NCBI RefSeq assembly: GCF_001941865.1
Contig: NZ_CP016162.1
Span: 2,604,001-2,668,000 of the forward strand
Direction: 5' to 3'
DNA: 64,000 nt
From: Pseudomonas alcaliphila JAB1
GTDB taxonomy: Bacteria; Pseudomonadota; Gammaproteobacteria; Pseudomonadales; Pseudomonadaceae
Part shown: one piece after another, positions 7,808-16,383 of the stretch
How positions within the stretch are numbered: position 1 is the stretch's first letter
Layout of the letters: every line of letters starts with the position of its first letter
The notes under the pieces: model-generated
What the model was told of the DNA's origin: nothing
Databases searched by the model: none
The model's input: only the letters and a program-made list of their open reading frames with translations
Translations under genes and position numbers: made by a program

Positions 7808-8770
7808 TTACTGCTGTGGGATGGCCAGGCTGGTTTGCAGTGCCTGGTCCCAGGGCGGCGGAAAGCCGAAGCGCTGCTTCAGGAAACTCAGCAGCAGGCG
7901 TGTCCGCGGGCTGGCTTCGCGCTCCAGGCGCAGGGCGTAGATGCTTACCGGCTCGACGGGTGGCAGGCCCTGTTCGCAGAACAGCGGGATCAGCTCGCCA
8001 CGTTGCAGATGCTCGCTGCTCATCCAGGTGGGCAGGTGGGCCACGCCAAGGCCGGCGAGGGCGCTGAACAGCAGGGTTTCGGCGTTGTTGCTGGTCTGGC
8101 GCAGGCGCTTGGGCTTGCACAACTGCAGCTTGCCGTCGACTTCGAAGCGCCAGGCGTAGGGTGGCGCCAGGCTGTCCCAATCGAGGCCGTCGTGCTGTTC
8201 CAGCTCCAGCGGGCTGCGCGGAATGCCGCGTCGACGCAGATACTCCGGGCTGGCGCAGACGATGCGCGTCATCGACGCCAGCGGCGTGGCCACCAGGCGG
8301 CTGTCGGGCAGGGGGCCGATACGCACGACGATATCCACCTCACCCAGGTGTTCGCCCTGCAGGTCGATGAAGCTGTCGATCAGGCGCAGTTGCACGTCCA
8401 GGCCGGGGTTGGCGCGCAGGAACTCGGCAATCGCCGGAGCCAGGTGGCGGCGCCCAAAGGGGGAGGGGGCGTCGATGCGAATCAGGCCTTCCGGTGCACT
8501 GCTCAGCGATACGGCCTCGGCGCGGGCCAGGTGCAGCTCGGCGAGGATGCGCCGGGCGCGCTCGGCGAACGCCAGGCCCGCCGGGGTGACGCGTACCGCA
8601 TGAGTGGTGCGACTGAACAGACTGCTGCCCATGGCGCGCTCCAGGGCGTCGATGCGCCGCGCCACCGCCGAAGGCGTGAGCGGATGGCGCCTTGCCGCTG
8701 CGGAGAAGCTGCCGGTCTCCAGCACGTCGAGAAAGAGTTCCAGTTGGTCGGTCAGTGCATCGGGGTTCAT
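7808..8770 (-). CDS. LysR-type transcriptional regulator
   Basis: A 320-residue regulator. The N-terminal helix-turn-helix spans LELFLDVLETGSFSAAARRH to AVARRIDALERAMG, and the effector domain begins at APEGLIRIDAPSPFGRRHLAP. The start is set at the ATG at 8770 (MNPDALTDQ) because AAGAAGG lies upstream; an upstream in-frame Met would add 11 residues. It is divergent from the TSUP exporter gene at 8871 with a 100-bp shared promoter region, so it probably controls that gene. The ligand is unknown. Confidence 0.9.
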   Translation of the reverse strand: MNPDALTDQLELFLDVLETGSFSAAARRHPLTPSAVARRIDALERAMGSSLFSRTTHAVRVTPAGLAFAERARRILAELHLARAEAVSLSSAPEGLIRIDAPSPFGRRHLAPAIAEFLRANPGLDVQLRLIDSFIDLQGEHLGEVDIVVRIGPLPDSRLVATPLASMTRIVCASPEYLRRRGIPRSPLELEQHDGLDWDSLAPPYAWRFEVDGKLQLCKPKRLRQTSNNAETLLFSALAGLGVAHLPTWMSSEHLQRGELIPLFCEQGLPPVEPVSIYALRLEREASPRTRLLLSFLKQRFGFPPPWDQALQTSLAIPQQ

Positions 8771-8870
8771 GGCAGCCTTCTTATGCGAGATAAGCAAAGC
8801 CATTGTGCGTTGCTATGCGTTTCCGCGCTAGCCGCGGCTGATTAACATGCGCCCACTGTCTGGAGGTGTC

Positions 8871-9638
8871 ATGAATCTGTTCGACCTGTTGCTGAATCTG
8901 TTACTGGGGCTGGGCCTGGGGACGCTGGGTGGTTTGTTCGGCATCGGCGGCGGCCTGATCGCCATTCCGGTGCTGGGCATCGTTTTCGGCCTGGATCAGC
9001 AGCTTGCTCAGGGAACTGCGCTGGTGATGGTGGTGCCGAACGTGATGCTGGCGATCTGGCGTTATCATCAACGCAATCGTATCAACCTGCGACATGCCCT
9101 GCTGCTCGGTGTCACCAGTTTCTTCTGCGCCTGGTTGGCCTCGCTGTATGCAGTGGAGGTGGATTCGCGCACCATGCGCTGGGCCTTCGTCGGTTTTCTG
9201 CTGGCCCTGGCGGCCTACAACCTGCTGCGCATGCTGATGGCTCAGACGCCGACCAGTGGTGAGTTGCGTCATCACTGGGGCTGGTTCGGCGTGCTGGGCG
9301 GGGTGTCCGGTGCGATGGGCGGGCTGTTTGGTGTGGGCGGCGCGGTGGTGGCGACGCCGGTACTGACCAGTGTGTTCGGCACCACGCAGGTGGTGGCGCA
9401 GGGGCTCTCGCTGTCGCTGGCATTGCCCAGTACCGGCGTCACACTGTTTACCTACGCACTGCACGATCACGTCAACTGGTGGATGGGTGTGCCGCTGGCG
9501 GTTGGCGGCCTGCTTAGCATCAGTTGGGGGGTGCGCCTGGCGCATTCGTTGCCGGAGCGTCTGCTGCGCAGCCTGTTCTGTGGCTTCCTGCTGCTCTGTG
9601 CGCTGCTGCTCGCGCTGGAGTCGGGTGGCCGCCTATAG
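8871..9638 (+). CDS. Sulfite exporter TauE/SafE (TSUP) family membrane protein
   Basis: A 255-residue inner-membrane protein with about eight hydrophobic helices and the two TSUP repeats, each starting with a glycine-rich GLFGIGGGLIAIPVL or GLFGVGGAVVATPVL motif. TSUP proteins move anions such as sulfite, taurine degradation products or small organic acids. GGAGG lies just in front of ATG 8871. It is divergent from a LysR regulator, and its 3' end overlaps the convergent second LysR gene by 6 bp. The specific substrate is unknown. Confidence 0.9.
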   Translation: MNLFDLLLNLLLGLGLGTLGGLFGIGGGLIAIPVLGIVFGLDQQLAQGTALVMVVPNVMLAIWRYHQRNRINLRHALLLGVTSFFCAWLASLYAVEVDSRTMRWAFVGFLLALAAYNLLRMLMAQTPTSGELRHHWGWFGVLGGVSGAMGGLFGVGGAVVATPVLTSVFGTTQVVAQGLSLSLALPSTGVTLFTYALHDHVNWWMGVPLAVGGLLSISWGVRLAHSLPERLLRSLFCGFLLLCALLLALESGGRL

Positions 9639-10487
9639 GCGAAAACCTTCGACGATATGCTCGGCCAGGCATTCGGTGACGGGTGACTGGCTGCTCTCAT
9701 TGCGCAGCAGCACGATGCTGGTCAGCGGCAGCAGCGGCAGGCCTTCGGCTTCGCCGAGGATGCGCAAGTCTGGGGTGATCAGGCTTTGCAGCTGCGCAGT
9801 GACCGCGAGGCCCGCGCGCACCACGGCGAAGATCGCCGACAGGCTGGGGCTGGTGTAGGCGATGCGGTAGGGACGGCTCATCGCATCCAGCGCGTTGCAG
9901 GCCCATTCGCGGCAGAAACAGTCGGCGTTGAACATGGCCAGTGGCATGGGGTTCTGTTCATGCGGGCAGAAGCCCTGGGCCACGGCCCAGGCGAAGCGCT
10001 CCTGGCGCAGCAGCTGGCCGATCTCCTTGCCGGGCTGGCGGGTGACGATGGTCAGGTCGAGATCCTGGCGCAGCAACAGCTGGCCGGAGGGCTCGCAATG
10101 CACCTCCACCTGCACCAGCGGATAGGCCTGGGCGAAGCGCGAGAGAATCTCCGGCAGAAAGCGCATCACGTAGTCGTCCGGCGTACCGATACGCACGGCA
10201 CCGACCATATGCGGCTCGCGCAGGGTGTTGAGTACCTCGCCATGCAGCTTGAGGATGCGCCGCGCATAACCCAGCAGTACCTGGCCTTCGGGCGTCAGCC
10301 GCACCTGGCGGCCGTTGCGCTCGAACAACGGGCGCTGCACCACGTCTTCCTCCAGCCGCTTCATCTGCATGCTCACGGCTGACTGGGTGCGATTGACCGT
10401 TTCTGCGGCGCGGGTGAAACCGCCGGTGTCGGCGATGGCAACGAAGCTGCGCAGCAATTCGGTATCAATACTGGGGTGGAAGGCCAT
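9633..10487 (-). CDS. LysR-type transcriptional regulator
   Basis: A 284-residue LysR protein with helix-turn-helix FVAIADTGGFTRAAETVNRTQSAVSMQMKRLEEDV, and an effector domain starting near GAVRIGTPDDYVMRFLPEIL. It shares an intergenic region of 97 bp with the divergent DUF1127 gene at 10585 and could regulate that gene together with the downstream EamA transporter. It is convergent with and overlaps the TSUP gene by a few bases. The effector is unknown. Confidence 0.9.
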   Translation of the reverse strand: MAFHPSIDTELLRSFVAIADTGGFTRAAETVNRTQSAVSMQMKRLEEDVVQRPLFERNGRQVRLTPEGQVLLGYARRILKLHGEVLNTLREPHMVGAVRIGTPDDYVMRFLPEILSRFAQAYPLVQVEVHCEPSGQLLLRQDLDLTIVTRQPGKEIGQLLRQERFAWAVAQGFCPHEQNPMPLAMFNADCFCREWACNALDAMSRPYRIAYTSPSLSAIFAVVRAGLAVTAQLQSLITPDLRILGEAEGLPLLPLTSIVLLRNESSQSPVTECLAEHIVEGFRL

Positions 10488-10584
10488 TCATCAATCCTCG
10501 AGATGGATTCCATAAGAAACATTCGTTGGATTGATCTTAAGCCTGACCCGACACTGACGCCAACCCCACAGGGAGGGCGACAAG

Positions 10585-10809
10585 ATGAAAGGTCAGAAAG
10601 GTTACGCGTTGGCTCAGGCCATCCACTTCGAACGGTTGCCGTCACTGGTCGGCGTATGGCGTATGCTGCGGCGCTGGCGTCAACTGGCACGCGAGCGGGC
10701 ACAGCTGGCGCAACTGAATGATGCTGCATTGAAGGACCTGGGACTGTCCCGCGCCGATGCGTTGCAGGAGGCCGAACGGCCGTTCTGGGATGACCCGCTG
10801 AGAAAGTGA
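10585..10809 (+). CDS. DUF1127 domain small protein
   Basis: A 74-residue protein whose second half carries the DUF1127 signature: LARERAQLAQLNDAALKDLGLSRADALQEAERPFW. The Arg-rich helix before it (LRRWRQLARERAQ) is typical. Small DUF1127 proteins in other bacteria have been linked to phosphate/carbon metabolism and RNA binding, but the role here is unknown. GGGAGG sits upstream of the ATG. The EamA transporter follows 24 bp downstream, so co-transcription is likely. Confidence 0.85.
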   Translation: MKGQKGYALAQAIHFERLPSLVGVWRMLRRWRQLARERAQLAQLNDAALKDLGLSRADALQEAERPFWDDPLRK

Positions 10810-10833
10810 GTGGTACATGACAGGAGTTGCTGA

Positions 10834-11778
10834 ATGACCGCGGTACGCAAGGGCGCCGATTTTTTCCTGTTCCAACTGATGCTGTTGTTATGCGCCATCT
10901 GGGGTAGCCAGCAGGTGGCAATCAAGCTGGCGGCGGACGATATCGCGCCCATGCTCCAGGTAGCGTTGCGCTCGGGTGTTGCCGCGGTGCTGGTCGGCCT
11001 GCTGTTGCTGTGGCAGCGCGGCTGGCGCGAGTGGCTCAGTACGACCTGGCTGGCCGGGATCCTGGCCGGTGTCTTGTTCGCGCTGGAGTTCTTCTTTATC
11101 GCGCTGGGTCTGCGCTACACCACGGCCTCGCACATGGCGGTGTTTCTGTACACGGCGCCGATCTTCTCGGCGCTGGGTCTGCACCTGCTGCTGCCCAGCG
11201 AGCGTCTGCGTCGCCTGCAGTGGCTGGGCATCGCGCTGTGTTTCGGCGGTGTGGTGATGGCTTTCGGTGTGGGCGGTAACTGGGCCGAGATCGATCGCGA
11301 CATGCTGCTCGGCGATGCGCTGGGGCTGTGCGCCGGTATGGCCTGGGGCGCGACCACGGTCGTGGTGCGGGGCTCGCGCCTGTCCGAAGCACCGGCCGGG
11401 TTGACCCTGTTCTATCAGTTGGCAGTGGCCTTCGTGCTGCTGCTGGCCTATGCGCTGGTGGTGGTGGACCTTTCCCAACTGCGTTGGACGCCCGTGGCCA
11501 TTGCCAGCATCCTGTTGCAGGGCGTGGTGGTGTCGTTCTTCTCCTACCTGACCTGGTTCTGGTTGCTGCGCCGCTACCTGGCCTCGAACATGGCGGTGTT
11601 CTCGTTCATGACACCTCTGTTTGGCGTCACCTTCGGCGTGCTGGTGTTGGACGAGCCACTGACCCTGAACTTCATCATCGGCGCGGCGCTGGTGCTGTCG
11701 GGTATCACTCTGGTCAGCAGCGAGGCCTGGTTGCGTCGACGTCTGTCCGGCTGGCGTGGCCTGCCGCAGCAACCCTGA
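10834..11778 (+). CDS. EamA/DMT-family transporter
   Basis: A 314-residue inner-membrane protein with ten predicted helices in two EamA repeats (ICAIWGSQQVAIKLA in the first; MAWGATTVVVRGSRL opening the second). Drug/metabolite transporters of this family export amino acids, nucleotide sugars or metabolites. CAGGAG precedes ATG 10834. It follows the DUF1127 gene and precedes the disrupted DUF3291 gene by 17 bp, so the three probably formed one operon. Confidence 0.9.
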   Translation: MTAVRKGADFFLFQLMLLLCAIWGSQQVAIKLAADDIAPMLQVALRSGVAAVLVGLLLLWQRGWREWLSTTWLAGILAGVLFALEFFFIALGLRYTTASHMAVFLYTAPIFSALGLHLLLPSERLRRLQWLGIALCFGGVVMAFGVGGNWAEIDRDMLLGDALGLCAGMAWGATTVVVRGSRLSEAPAGLTLFYQLAVAFVLLLAYALVVVDLSQLRWTPVAIASILLQGVVVSFFSYLTWFWLLRRYLASNMAVFSFMTPLFGVTFGVLVLDEPLTLNFIIGAALVLSGITLVSSEAWLRRRLSGWRGLPQQP

Positions 11779-11795
11779 CGCATGGAGGCTGGAAA

Positions 11796-12400
11796 TTGTC
11801 CGCTTATCACTTGGCCCAACTGAACATTGCCTGGGTGAGGGCGTCGCTGGAGTCAGCGGAGATGGCTGACTTCGTCGCCAATCTGGAGCGTATCAATGCA
11901 CTGGCTGAAGGCTCGCCCGGCTATGTCTGGCGTTTGCAGGACGAGGCGGGCGATGCCACTGCGATCCGACCGTTCGGTGACGAGGTGTGGGTCAACATGT
12001 CGCTTTGGCAGGACGTGCAGGGCACCTCTAAAAACTACCTGCGTTGCCATCGCAGCGTTAAAAACAGGCTGGAACGCCAGCCCGGTCAAATGCTCATTTA
12101 CACTGCGTAAACTGCGCTTTCTCGCCTGTTTTTGCCTTGCGCTGGCTGCCTCGCCTACGTTTTTAGAGGTGCCCTGCGTCGCTCAGCGATTACGTCTACA
12201 AATCGGCACATACCGAGATGCTCAAGCGCCGTCGTGAATGGTTCGAGCGTGTCGAGCAGGCGCACCAGGGGCTGTGGTGGGTGCCAGCCGGGCACCAGCC
12301 AGGCGTGGTCGAAGCGGCTGAACGCCTGGAACATCTGCGCGAGCACGGCGCGACGGCGCAGGCCTTTACCTTCCGTCATGCGTTCGCGGCGCCAGCCTGA
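11796..12400 (+). pseudogene. DUF3291 (antibiotic biosynthesis monooxygenase-like) gene interrupted by a MITE
   Basis: The front half reads from a TTG at 11796 (behind GGAGG): LSAYHLAQLNIAWVRASLES to VWVNMSLWQDVQ. The matching back half resumes in another frame at 12179 with SLSDYVYKSAHTEMLKRRREWF, and ends in HQGLWWVPAGHQ and TAQAFTFRHAFAAPA. Joined, these give a DUF3291 protein of about 150 residues. The 161-bp element at 12017-12177 splits it; translation of the first half runs into the element and stops at 12110 after 32 foreign residues. The remaining C-terminal helix and WVPAG segment are cut off, so the product is probably non-functional. Both coding halves look otherwise undamaged, suggesting a recent insertion. 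Confidence 0.85.
12017..12177. mobile_element. Miniature inverted-repeat transposable element (MITE), 161 bp
   Basis: The ends are perfect 19-bp inverted repeats: GCAGGGCACCTCTAAAAAC at 12017-12035 and its reverse complement at 12159-12177. A second perfect 10-bp inverted pair lies inside (AAAAACAGGC at 12060-12069, GCCTGTTTTT at 12124-12133), so either strand can fold into a long hairpin. There is no coding capacity for a transposase. It interrupts the DUF3291 gene. A target-site duplication is not clear: the flanks suggest at most a few bases. The parent insertion sequence family cannot be named from this sequence. Confidence 0.85.
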
Positions 12401-12414
12401 TAGGCTGAGTTGCC

Positions 12415-13608
12415 ATGACCCTTTCTCTTTCTCTCGCCGAAGCGCGCCGCCTGGCTCTGGCTGCTCAGGGGTTCGGCCGTACCCCACGCGGCGCCATCGC
12501 CCACAAGCAGCTGCAGGCGCAGATCGAGCGCCTTGGCGTGGTGCAGATCGACTCGGTCAATGCCTTGGTGCGCTCGCACTACCTGCCGACTTTTTCCCGT
12601 CTTGGTCATTACCAGGCCGAGCACCTCGATGAACTGGCCTGGGGCCGGGCGCGGCGCAGGCGCCTGTTCGAATACTGGGGGCACGAAGCCTCGCTGTTGC
12701 CACTCGAGCTTTATCCGCTGCTGCGCTGGCGAATGCGCCGAGCTGCGGATGGGCAGGGCATTTACCGCGAGTTGGCGAAGTTCGGTGTGGAGCGGCGCGA
12801 CGCAATAGACAGCTTGCTGCAGTCCGTGCGCGAGCTCGGTGCACTGGGCGCCGGCAGCCTTTCCTCACGTACCGAGAAGGCCGGCCCCTGGTGGGATTGG
12901 AGCGCGGAAAAAATGGCGCTGGAATGGCTGTTCGCTGCAGGTCTGGTCACTGTGGCCGGGCGCCGCGGCTTCGAAAGGCTGTACGACCTGCCGGAGCGGG
13001 TCATTCCCGCGGATGTGCTGAATCACCCGGACCTCGATGACGACGAGGCGCAGCGCCGCCTGTTGCTGCGTTCTGCCGATGCCCTGGGCGTGGCGACCGA
13101 GCGCGATTTGCGCGACTACTACCGGCTGGACGTCAGTGACAGCAAGCGCCGTATCGCCGAATTGGTGGAGGCGGGCGAGTTGTTGCCCGTCGCGGTGCAA
13201 GGCTGGCGGCAGGTGGCCTATTGCCGTGGTGAGCCGCGCATTCCCCGGCGTGTTCGCCATAGCGCCTTGCTGTCGCCGTTCGATTCACTGATCTGGGAAC
13301 GCGAGCGCACCGAGCGGCTGTTTGGTTTTCGCTATCGCCTGGAGATCTACACCCCGCAGGCCAAGCGCGTGTATGGCTATTACGTGCTGCCGTTTCTGCA
13401 CCACGAACGCCTGTTGGCGCGGGTGGATCTGCGCAGCGAGCGCGCGGCCGGGCGCCTGGCAGTGCATGCTGTGCATCTGGAGGACGCGGTGTTGAGCGAG
13501 GAGGCGCGGTTGGCGCTGGGCGATTCGCTGCGCGCGCTGGCGCATTGGTTGGGCCTGGATGAGGTGTGGCTGGCGCCGAGCGTCAGTCTGCGCGGGCTGC
13601 TCGGCTAA
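12415..13608 (+). CDS. YcaQ/AlkX-like winged-helix DNA glycosylase (HTH_42 family)
   Basis: A 397-residue protein of the family whose E. coli member YcaQ unhooks interstrand DNA crosslinks and removes alkylated bases. The catalytic QxD motif is visible as VVQIDSVNAL (Gln44, Asp46), followed by RSHYLPTFSRLG and LFEYWGHEASLLP, which are characteristic family blocks. The C-terminal half has HSALLSPFDSLIWERERTERLFGF and KRVYGYYVLPFL. No membrane or signal segments. ATG 12415 has weak upstream GAG. The 3' end overlaps the convergent LprI-like gene by 4 bp. Confidence 0.88.
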   Translation: MTLSLSLAEARRLALAAQGFGRTPRGAIAHKQLQAQIERLGVVQIDSVNALVRSHYLPTFSRLGHYQAEHLDELAWGRARRRRLFEYWGHEASLLPLELYPLLRWRMRRAADGQGIYRELAKFGVERRDAIDSLLQSVRELGALGAGSLSSRTEKAGPWWDWSAEKMALEWLFAAGLVTVAGRRGFERLYDLPERVIPADVLNHPDLDDDEAQRRLLLRSADALGVATERDLRDYYRLDVSDSKRRIAELVEAGELLPVAVQGWRQVAYCRGEPRIPRRVRHSALLSPFDSLIWERERTERLFGFRYRLEIYTPQAKRVYGYYVLPFLHHERLLARVDLRSERAAGRLAVHAVHLEDAVLSEEARLALGDSLRALAHWLGLDEVWLAPSVSLRGLLG

Positions 13609-13994
13609 CCGCCGTTTTCCAGCAGGAACTTCAGCTCCTCGACGCGCTGGATATTCAGCTGCATCGGGCAGGTGTAGTACATCGGCGAGCCGACGTGCTT
13701 GCCCTGCAGGTCGCATTGGCCGTTGCGGTAGACCAGCCAGGCCTTCTGCGCCGTTTCCAGCTGTTCGGCGTCCTCTGGCGCGTCGTCCTGCAGCTTGAGG
13801 AACAGCTGCTGGTAGATGCGGTTCATCTCCTTCTTCACCGTTTCCGATACGCCTTCGGCGCAGCCGGCGACGCTGGCGTTGTCGATCATTCCACTGGCGT
13901 CCAGGCAGGCCTGGTAATGCTTGTCGTAATCACCCCAGGCGCCGAGCGGCAGCAGCAGAGTGAACGGTAGCAAGCCGTTACGCAGTATCGACAT
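13605..13994 (-). CDS. LprI-like / DUF1311 secreted protein
   Basis: A 129-residue protein with an N-terminal signal peptide (SILRNGLLPFTLLLPLGAWG) and a four-cysteine helical domain (HYQACLDASG, VAGCAEGVS, GQCDLQG, YYTCPMQ) typical of the LprI/DUF1311 group, some members of which inhibit lysozyme. The start is at ATG 13994 behind GGGAGA, not the upstream Met ten codons earlier. It lies 51 bp downstream of the M48 lipoprotein protease gene in the same direction. Periplasmic location is expected. The lysozyme-inhibitor role is an analogy only. Confidence 0.75.
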   Translation of the reverse strand: MSILRNGLLPFTLLLPLGAWGDYDKHYQACLDASGMIDNASVAGCAEGVSETVKKEMNRIYQQLFLKLQDDAPEDAEQLETAQKAWLVYRNGQCDLQGKHVGSPMYYTCPMQLNIQRVEELKFLLENGG

Positions 13995-14045
13995 GGCAAT
14001 CTCCCAATGAAACAGGGGCTGCAATGCAGCCCCTGAACATTACCT

Positions 14046-14801
14046 TTACTTGGCAGCCAGACGGGTGCGCATGTTGGCGGCGCGGTCGCTGGAACCCGGG
14101 TGCGAGGAGAACATGCTGCCTTCGCCGCCGCCCAGTTTGGCCAGCTTCTCGAACGCGGTGACCAGGCCTTCACGGGGGATGTTGCGTTGGGTCAGCAGGT
14201 CGAAGGAGAAGTTATCGGCGGCGTTTTCCTGGCTTTGCGAGAACTGCGCATTGACCAGTTGCTCACCCAGGGCGCCGAGCTGCGATGCGGACAATGCGGC
14301 AATGGTGCCGTTGCCCGACGCGGCTGCAGCATTGCGCGCGGCGGTGGTGGCGTAGGCGGTCTGCATGGCCTTCTTGCTGTGACCGAGGGCGACGTGGCCG
14401 ATCTCATGGCCGAGCACGCCTTCCACTTCGTTGTCGGTCATCAGGTCCATCAGGCCGCTATATACGCGCACGCAGCCGTTGGCCATGGCCCAGGCGTTGA
14501 CCTCATCGGCCTGATACACCTTATAGGTGATCGGCGTGCCGTTGATCTGATGGCCGAGGTTGTTGGCGATCTTGTCCAGGCGCTTGCTGTACGGGCTGTT
14601 CGGGCCGGCGATATTGGCTTCGGCATCCATTTCAGCGCAGGCCTGGTCGGACATGCTGCGTACTTCGGCGTCGCTGAGGGTCGCGGCCTGCACGGCCATC
14701 AGGCCCGATTGCAGCATGGCGTCGGGGGACATGTTCTGGCAGCCAGTCAGCAAGACAGCACTGGACAGGGCGAAAGCGGAGAGGGTGGTGCGCAGTTGCA
14801 T
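14046..14801 (-). CDS. M48-family zinc metalloprotease lipoprotein (LoiP-like)
   Basis: A 251-residue lipoprotein: signal peptide ending in the lipobox LLTGC (Cys21), then a peptidase M48 domain with zinc motif HEIGH at 132-136 (VLGHEIGHVALGH) and the third ligand in SQENAADNFSF. The C-terminal SSHPGSSDRAANMR is the usual M48 tail. E. coli LoiP/YggG cleaves misfolded outer-membrane proteins and is anchored to the outer membrane; similar quality control is likely here. It is followed by the LprI-like gene. Confidence 0.92.
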   Translation of the reverse strand: MQLRTTLSAFALSSAVLLTGCQNMSPDAMLQSGLMAVQAATLSDAEVRSMSDQACAEMDAEANIAGPNSPYSKRLDKIANNLGHQINGTPITYKVYQADEVNAWAMANGCVRVYSGLMDLMTDNEVEGVLGHEIGHVALGHSKKAMQTAYATTAARNAAAASGNGTIAALSASQLGALGEQLVNAQFSQSQENAADNFSFDLLTQRNIPREGLVTAFEKLAKLGGGEGSMFSSHPGSSDRAANMRTRLAAK

Positions 14802-14962
14802 GGTTCATCGTCCTTGTTGGGGGTGTTGGCCGCGAGTCCTTTCCGGCTGGGTGTAACTGGGGCACCTGTCCGGTGCTCGCGATGGGGCAGCATTATGCCG
14901 GATACCGCACAGAAGATGTGCGAGCCGGTTCGCGCCCTGGCCACTGGCCAGGGCGCGGCTCG

Positions 14963-16309
14963 TCAGCGGCGTACCTGCTTCAGCGTTTCGGCGATCATGA
15001 ACGCCAGTTCCAGGGACTGGTCGGCATTCATGCGCGGGTCGCAGTGGGTGTGGTAACGGTCGGATAGGCCGTCCTCGGTGATCGGGCGCGAACCGCCAAT
15101 GCACTCGGTGACGTTCTGCCCGGTCATCTCGATATGGATGCCACCGGCGTAGGTGCCTTCGGCCTGGTGCACGGCGAAGAACTGCCGGACTTCGCTGAGG
15201 ATCTGCGCGAAGTCGCGGGTCTTGTAGCCGCTGCTGGCCTTGATGGTGTTGCCGTGCATGGGATCGGAGCTCCACAGCACCTGGCGACCCTCTTCCTTGA
15301 CCTTGCGCAGCAGGCGCGGGAAGTGCGCTTCCACCTTATCGGCGCCCATGCGCACGATCAGGTTGAGGCGGCCCGGATCGTTGTCCGGGTTGAGAGTGTC
15401 GAGCAGGCGGATCAGCTCGTCCGGGTCCATGCTCGGGCCGACCTTGACGCCGATGGGGTTCTCGATGCCGCGCATGAATTCGACGTGCGCACCGTCCAGC
15501 TGGCGGGTGCGGTCGCCGATCCACAGCATGTGCGCGGAGCAGTCGTACCAGCGGCCGGTGAGGCTGTCGCGACGGACGAAGGCTTCTTCGTAGTTCAGCA
15601 GCAGCGCTTCGTGGGCGGTGAAGAAGCTGACTTCGCGCAGCTGCGGTGCGCTGTCCATGCCGACGGCGCGCATGAAGGCCAGGGTTTCGTCGATGCGATT
15701 GGCCAACTGGTGGTACTTCTCGGATAGCGCCGAGTTGGCGATGAAATCGAGGTTCCACTGATGCACCTGATGCACGTCGGCAAAACCGCCCTGAGCGAAG
15801 GCGCGCAGCAGGTTGAGGCTGGCGGTGGCCTGGTGGTAGGCCTGCAGCAGGCGCTCCGGATCGGGTACGCGACTGGCGACGTCGAAACCGATGCCGTTGA
15901 CGATGTCGCCGCGGTAAGCGGGCAGGGTGACGCCATTGATGGTTTCGCTGCCGGACGAGCGCGGCTTGGCGAACTGGCCAGCCATGCGCCCGACCTTGAC
16001 CACCGGGCAGCCGGCGGCGAAGGTCATGACGATGGCCATCTGCAGCAGCACCTTGAAGGTGTCGCGGATCTTCGCGGCGGAAAACTCGGCGAAACTCTCG
16101 GCGCAGTCGCCGCCCTGCAGCAGGAACGCGCGGCCCTGGGTGACCTCGGCGAACTGGCGACGCAGCTCGCGCGCCTCACCGGCGAACACCAGCGGCGGGT
16201 AGCCGGCCAGGGTTTGTTCGACGCGAGTCAGGTGCGCGGCATCAGGGTATTCAGGCTGCTGCTGGATGGGCTTGGCCCTCCAGCTTTCGGGGCTCCAGGC
16301 GTTCGACAT
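14963..16309 (-). CDS. Class II 3-deoxy-7-phosphoheptulonate (DAHP) synthase
   Basis: First enzyme of the shikimate pathway: condenses phosphoenolpyruvate and erythrose 4-phosphate. The 448-residue protein is a type II (plant-like) synthase, with [19 protein letters not shown] at the start, the QGGDCAES and [14 protein letters not shown] motifs (metal and phosphate binding), and DPMHGNTI near the C-terminus. The type II enzyme has no resemblance to E. coli AroFGH. The gene is monocistronic or follows the five-gene operon by 74 bp in the same direction. No phenazine genes are near, so it is the housekeeping rather than the PhzC form, as far as context allows. Confidence 0.95.
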   Translation of the reverse strand: MSNAWSPESWRAKPIQQQPEYPDAAHLTRVEQTLAGYPPLVFAGEARELRRQFAEVTQGRAFLLQGGDCAESFAEFSAAKIRDTFKVLLQMAIVMTFAAGCPVVKVGRMAGQFAKPRSSGSETINGVTLPAYRGDIVNGIGFDVASRVPDPERLLQAYHQATASLNLLRAFAQGGFADVHQVHQWNLDFIANSALSEKYHQLANRIDETLAFMRAVGMDSAPQLREVSFFTAHEALLLNYEEAFVRRDSLTGRWYDCSAHMLWIGDRTRQLDGAHVEFMRGIENPIGVKVGPSMDPDELIRLLDTLNPDNDPGRLNLIVRMGADKVEAHFPRLLRKVKEEGRQVLWSSDPMHGNTIKASSGYKTRDFAQILSEVRQFFAVHQAEGTYAGGIHIEMTGQNVTECIGGSRPITEDGLSDRYHTHCDPRMNADQSLELAFMIAETLKQVRR

Positions 16310-16383
16310 GCTGCGTCTCTAGCGGTTGATCAGGCGGAGACGCATGGTAACCGATAAGCCCCGCAGCTCGTACGTGTATTGGC

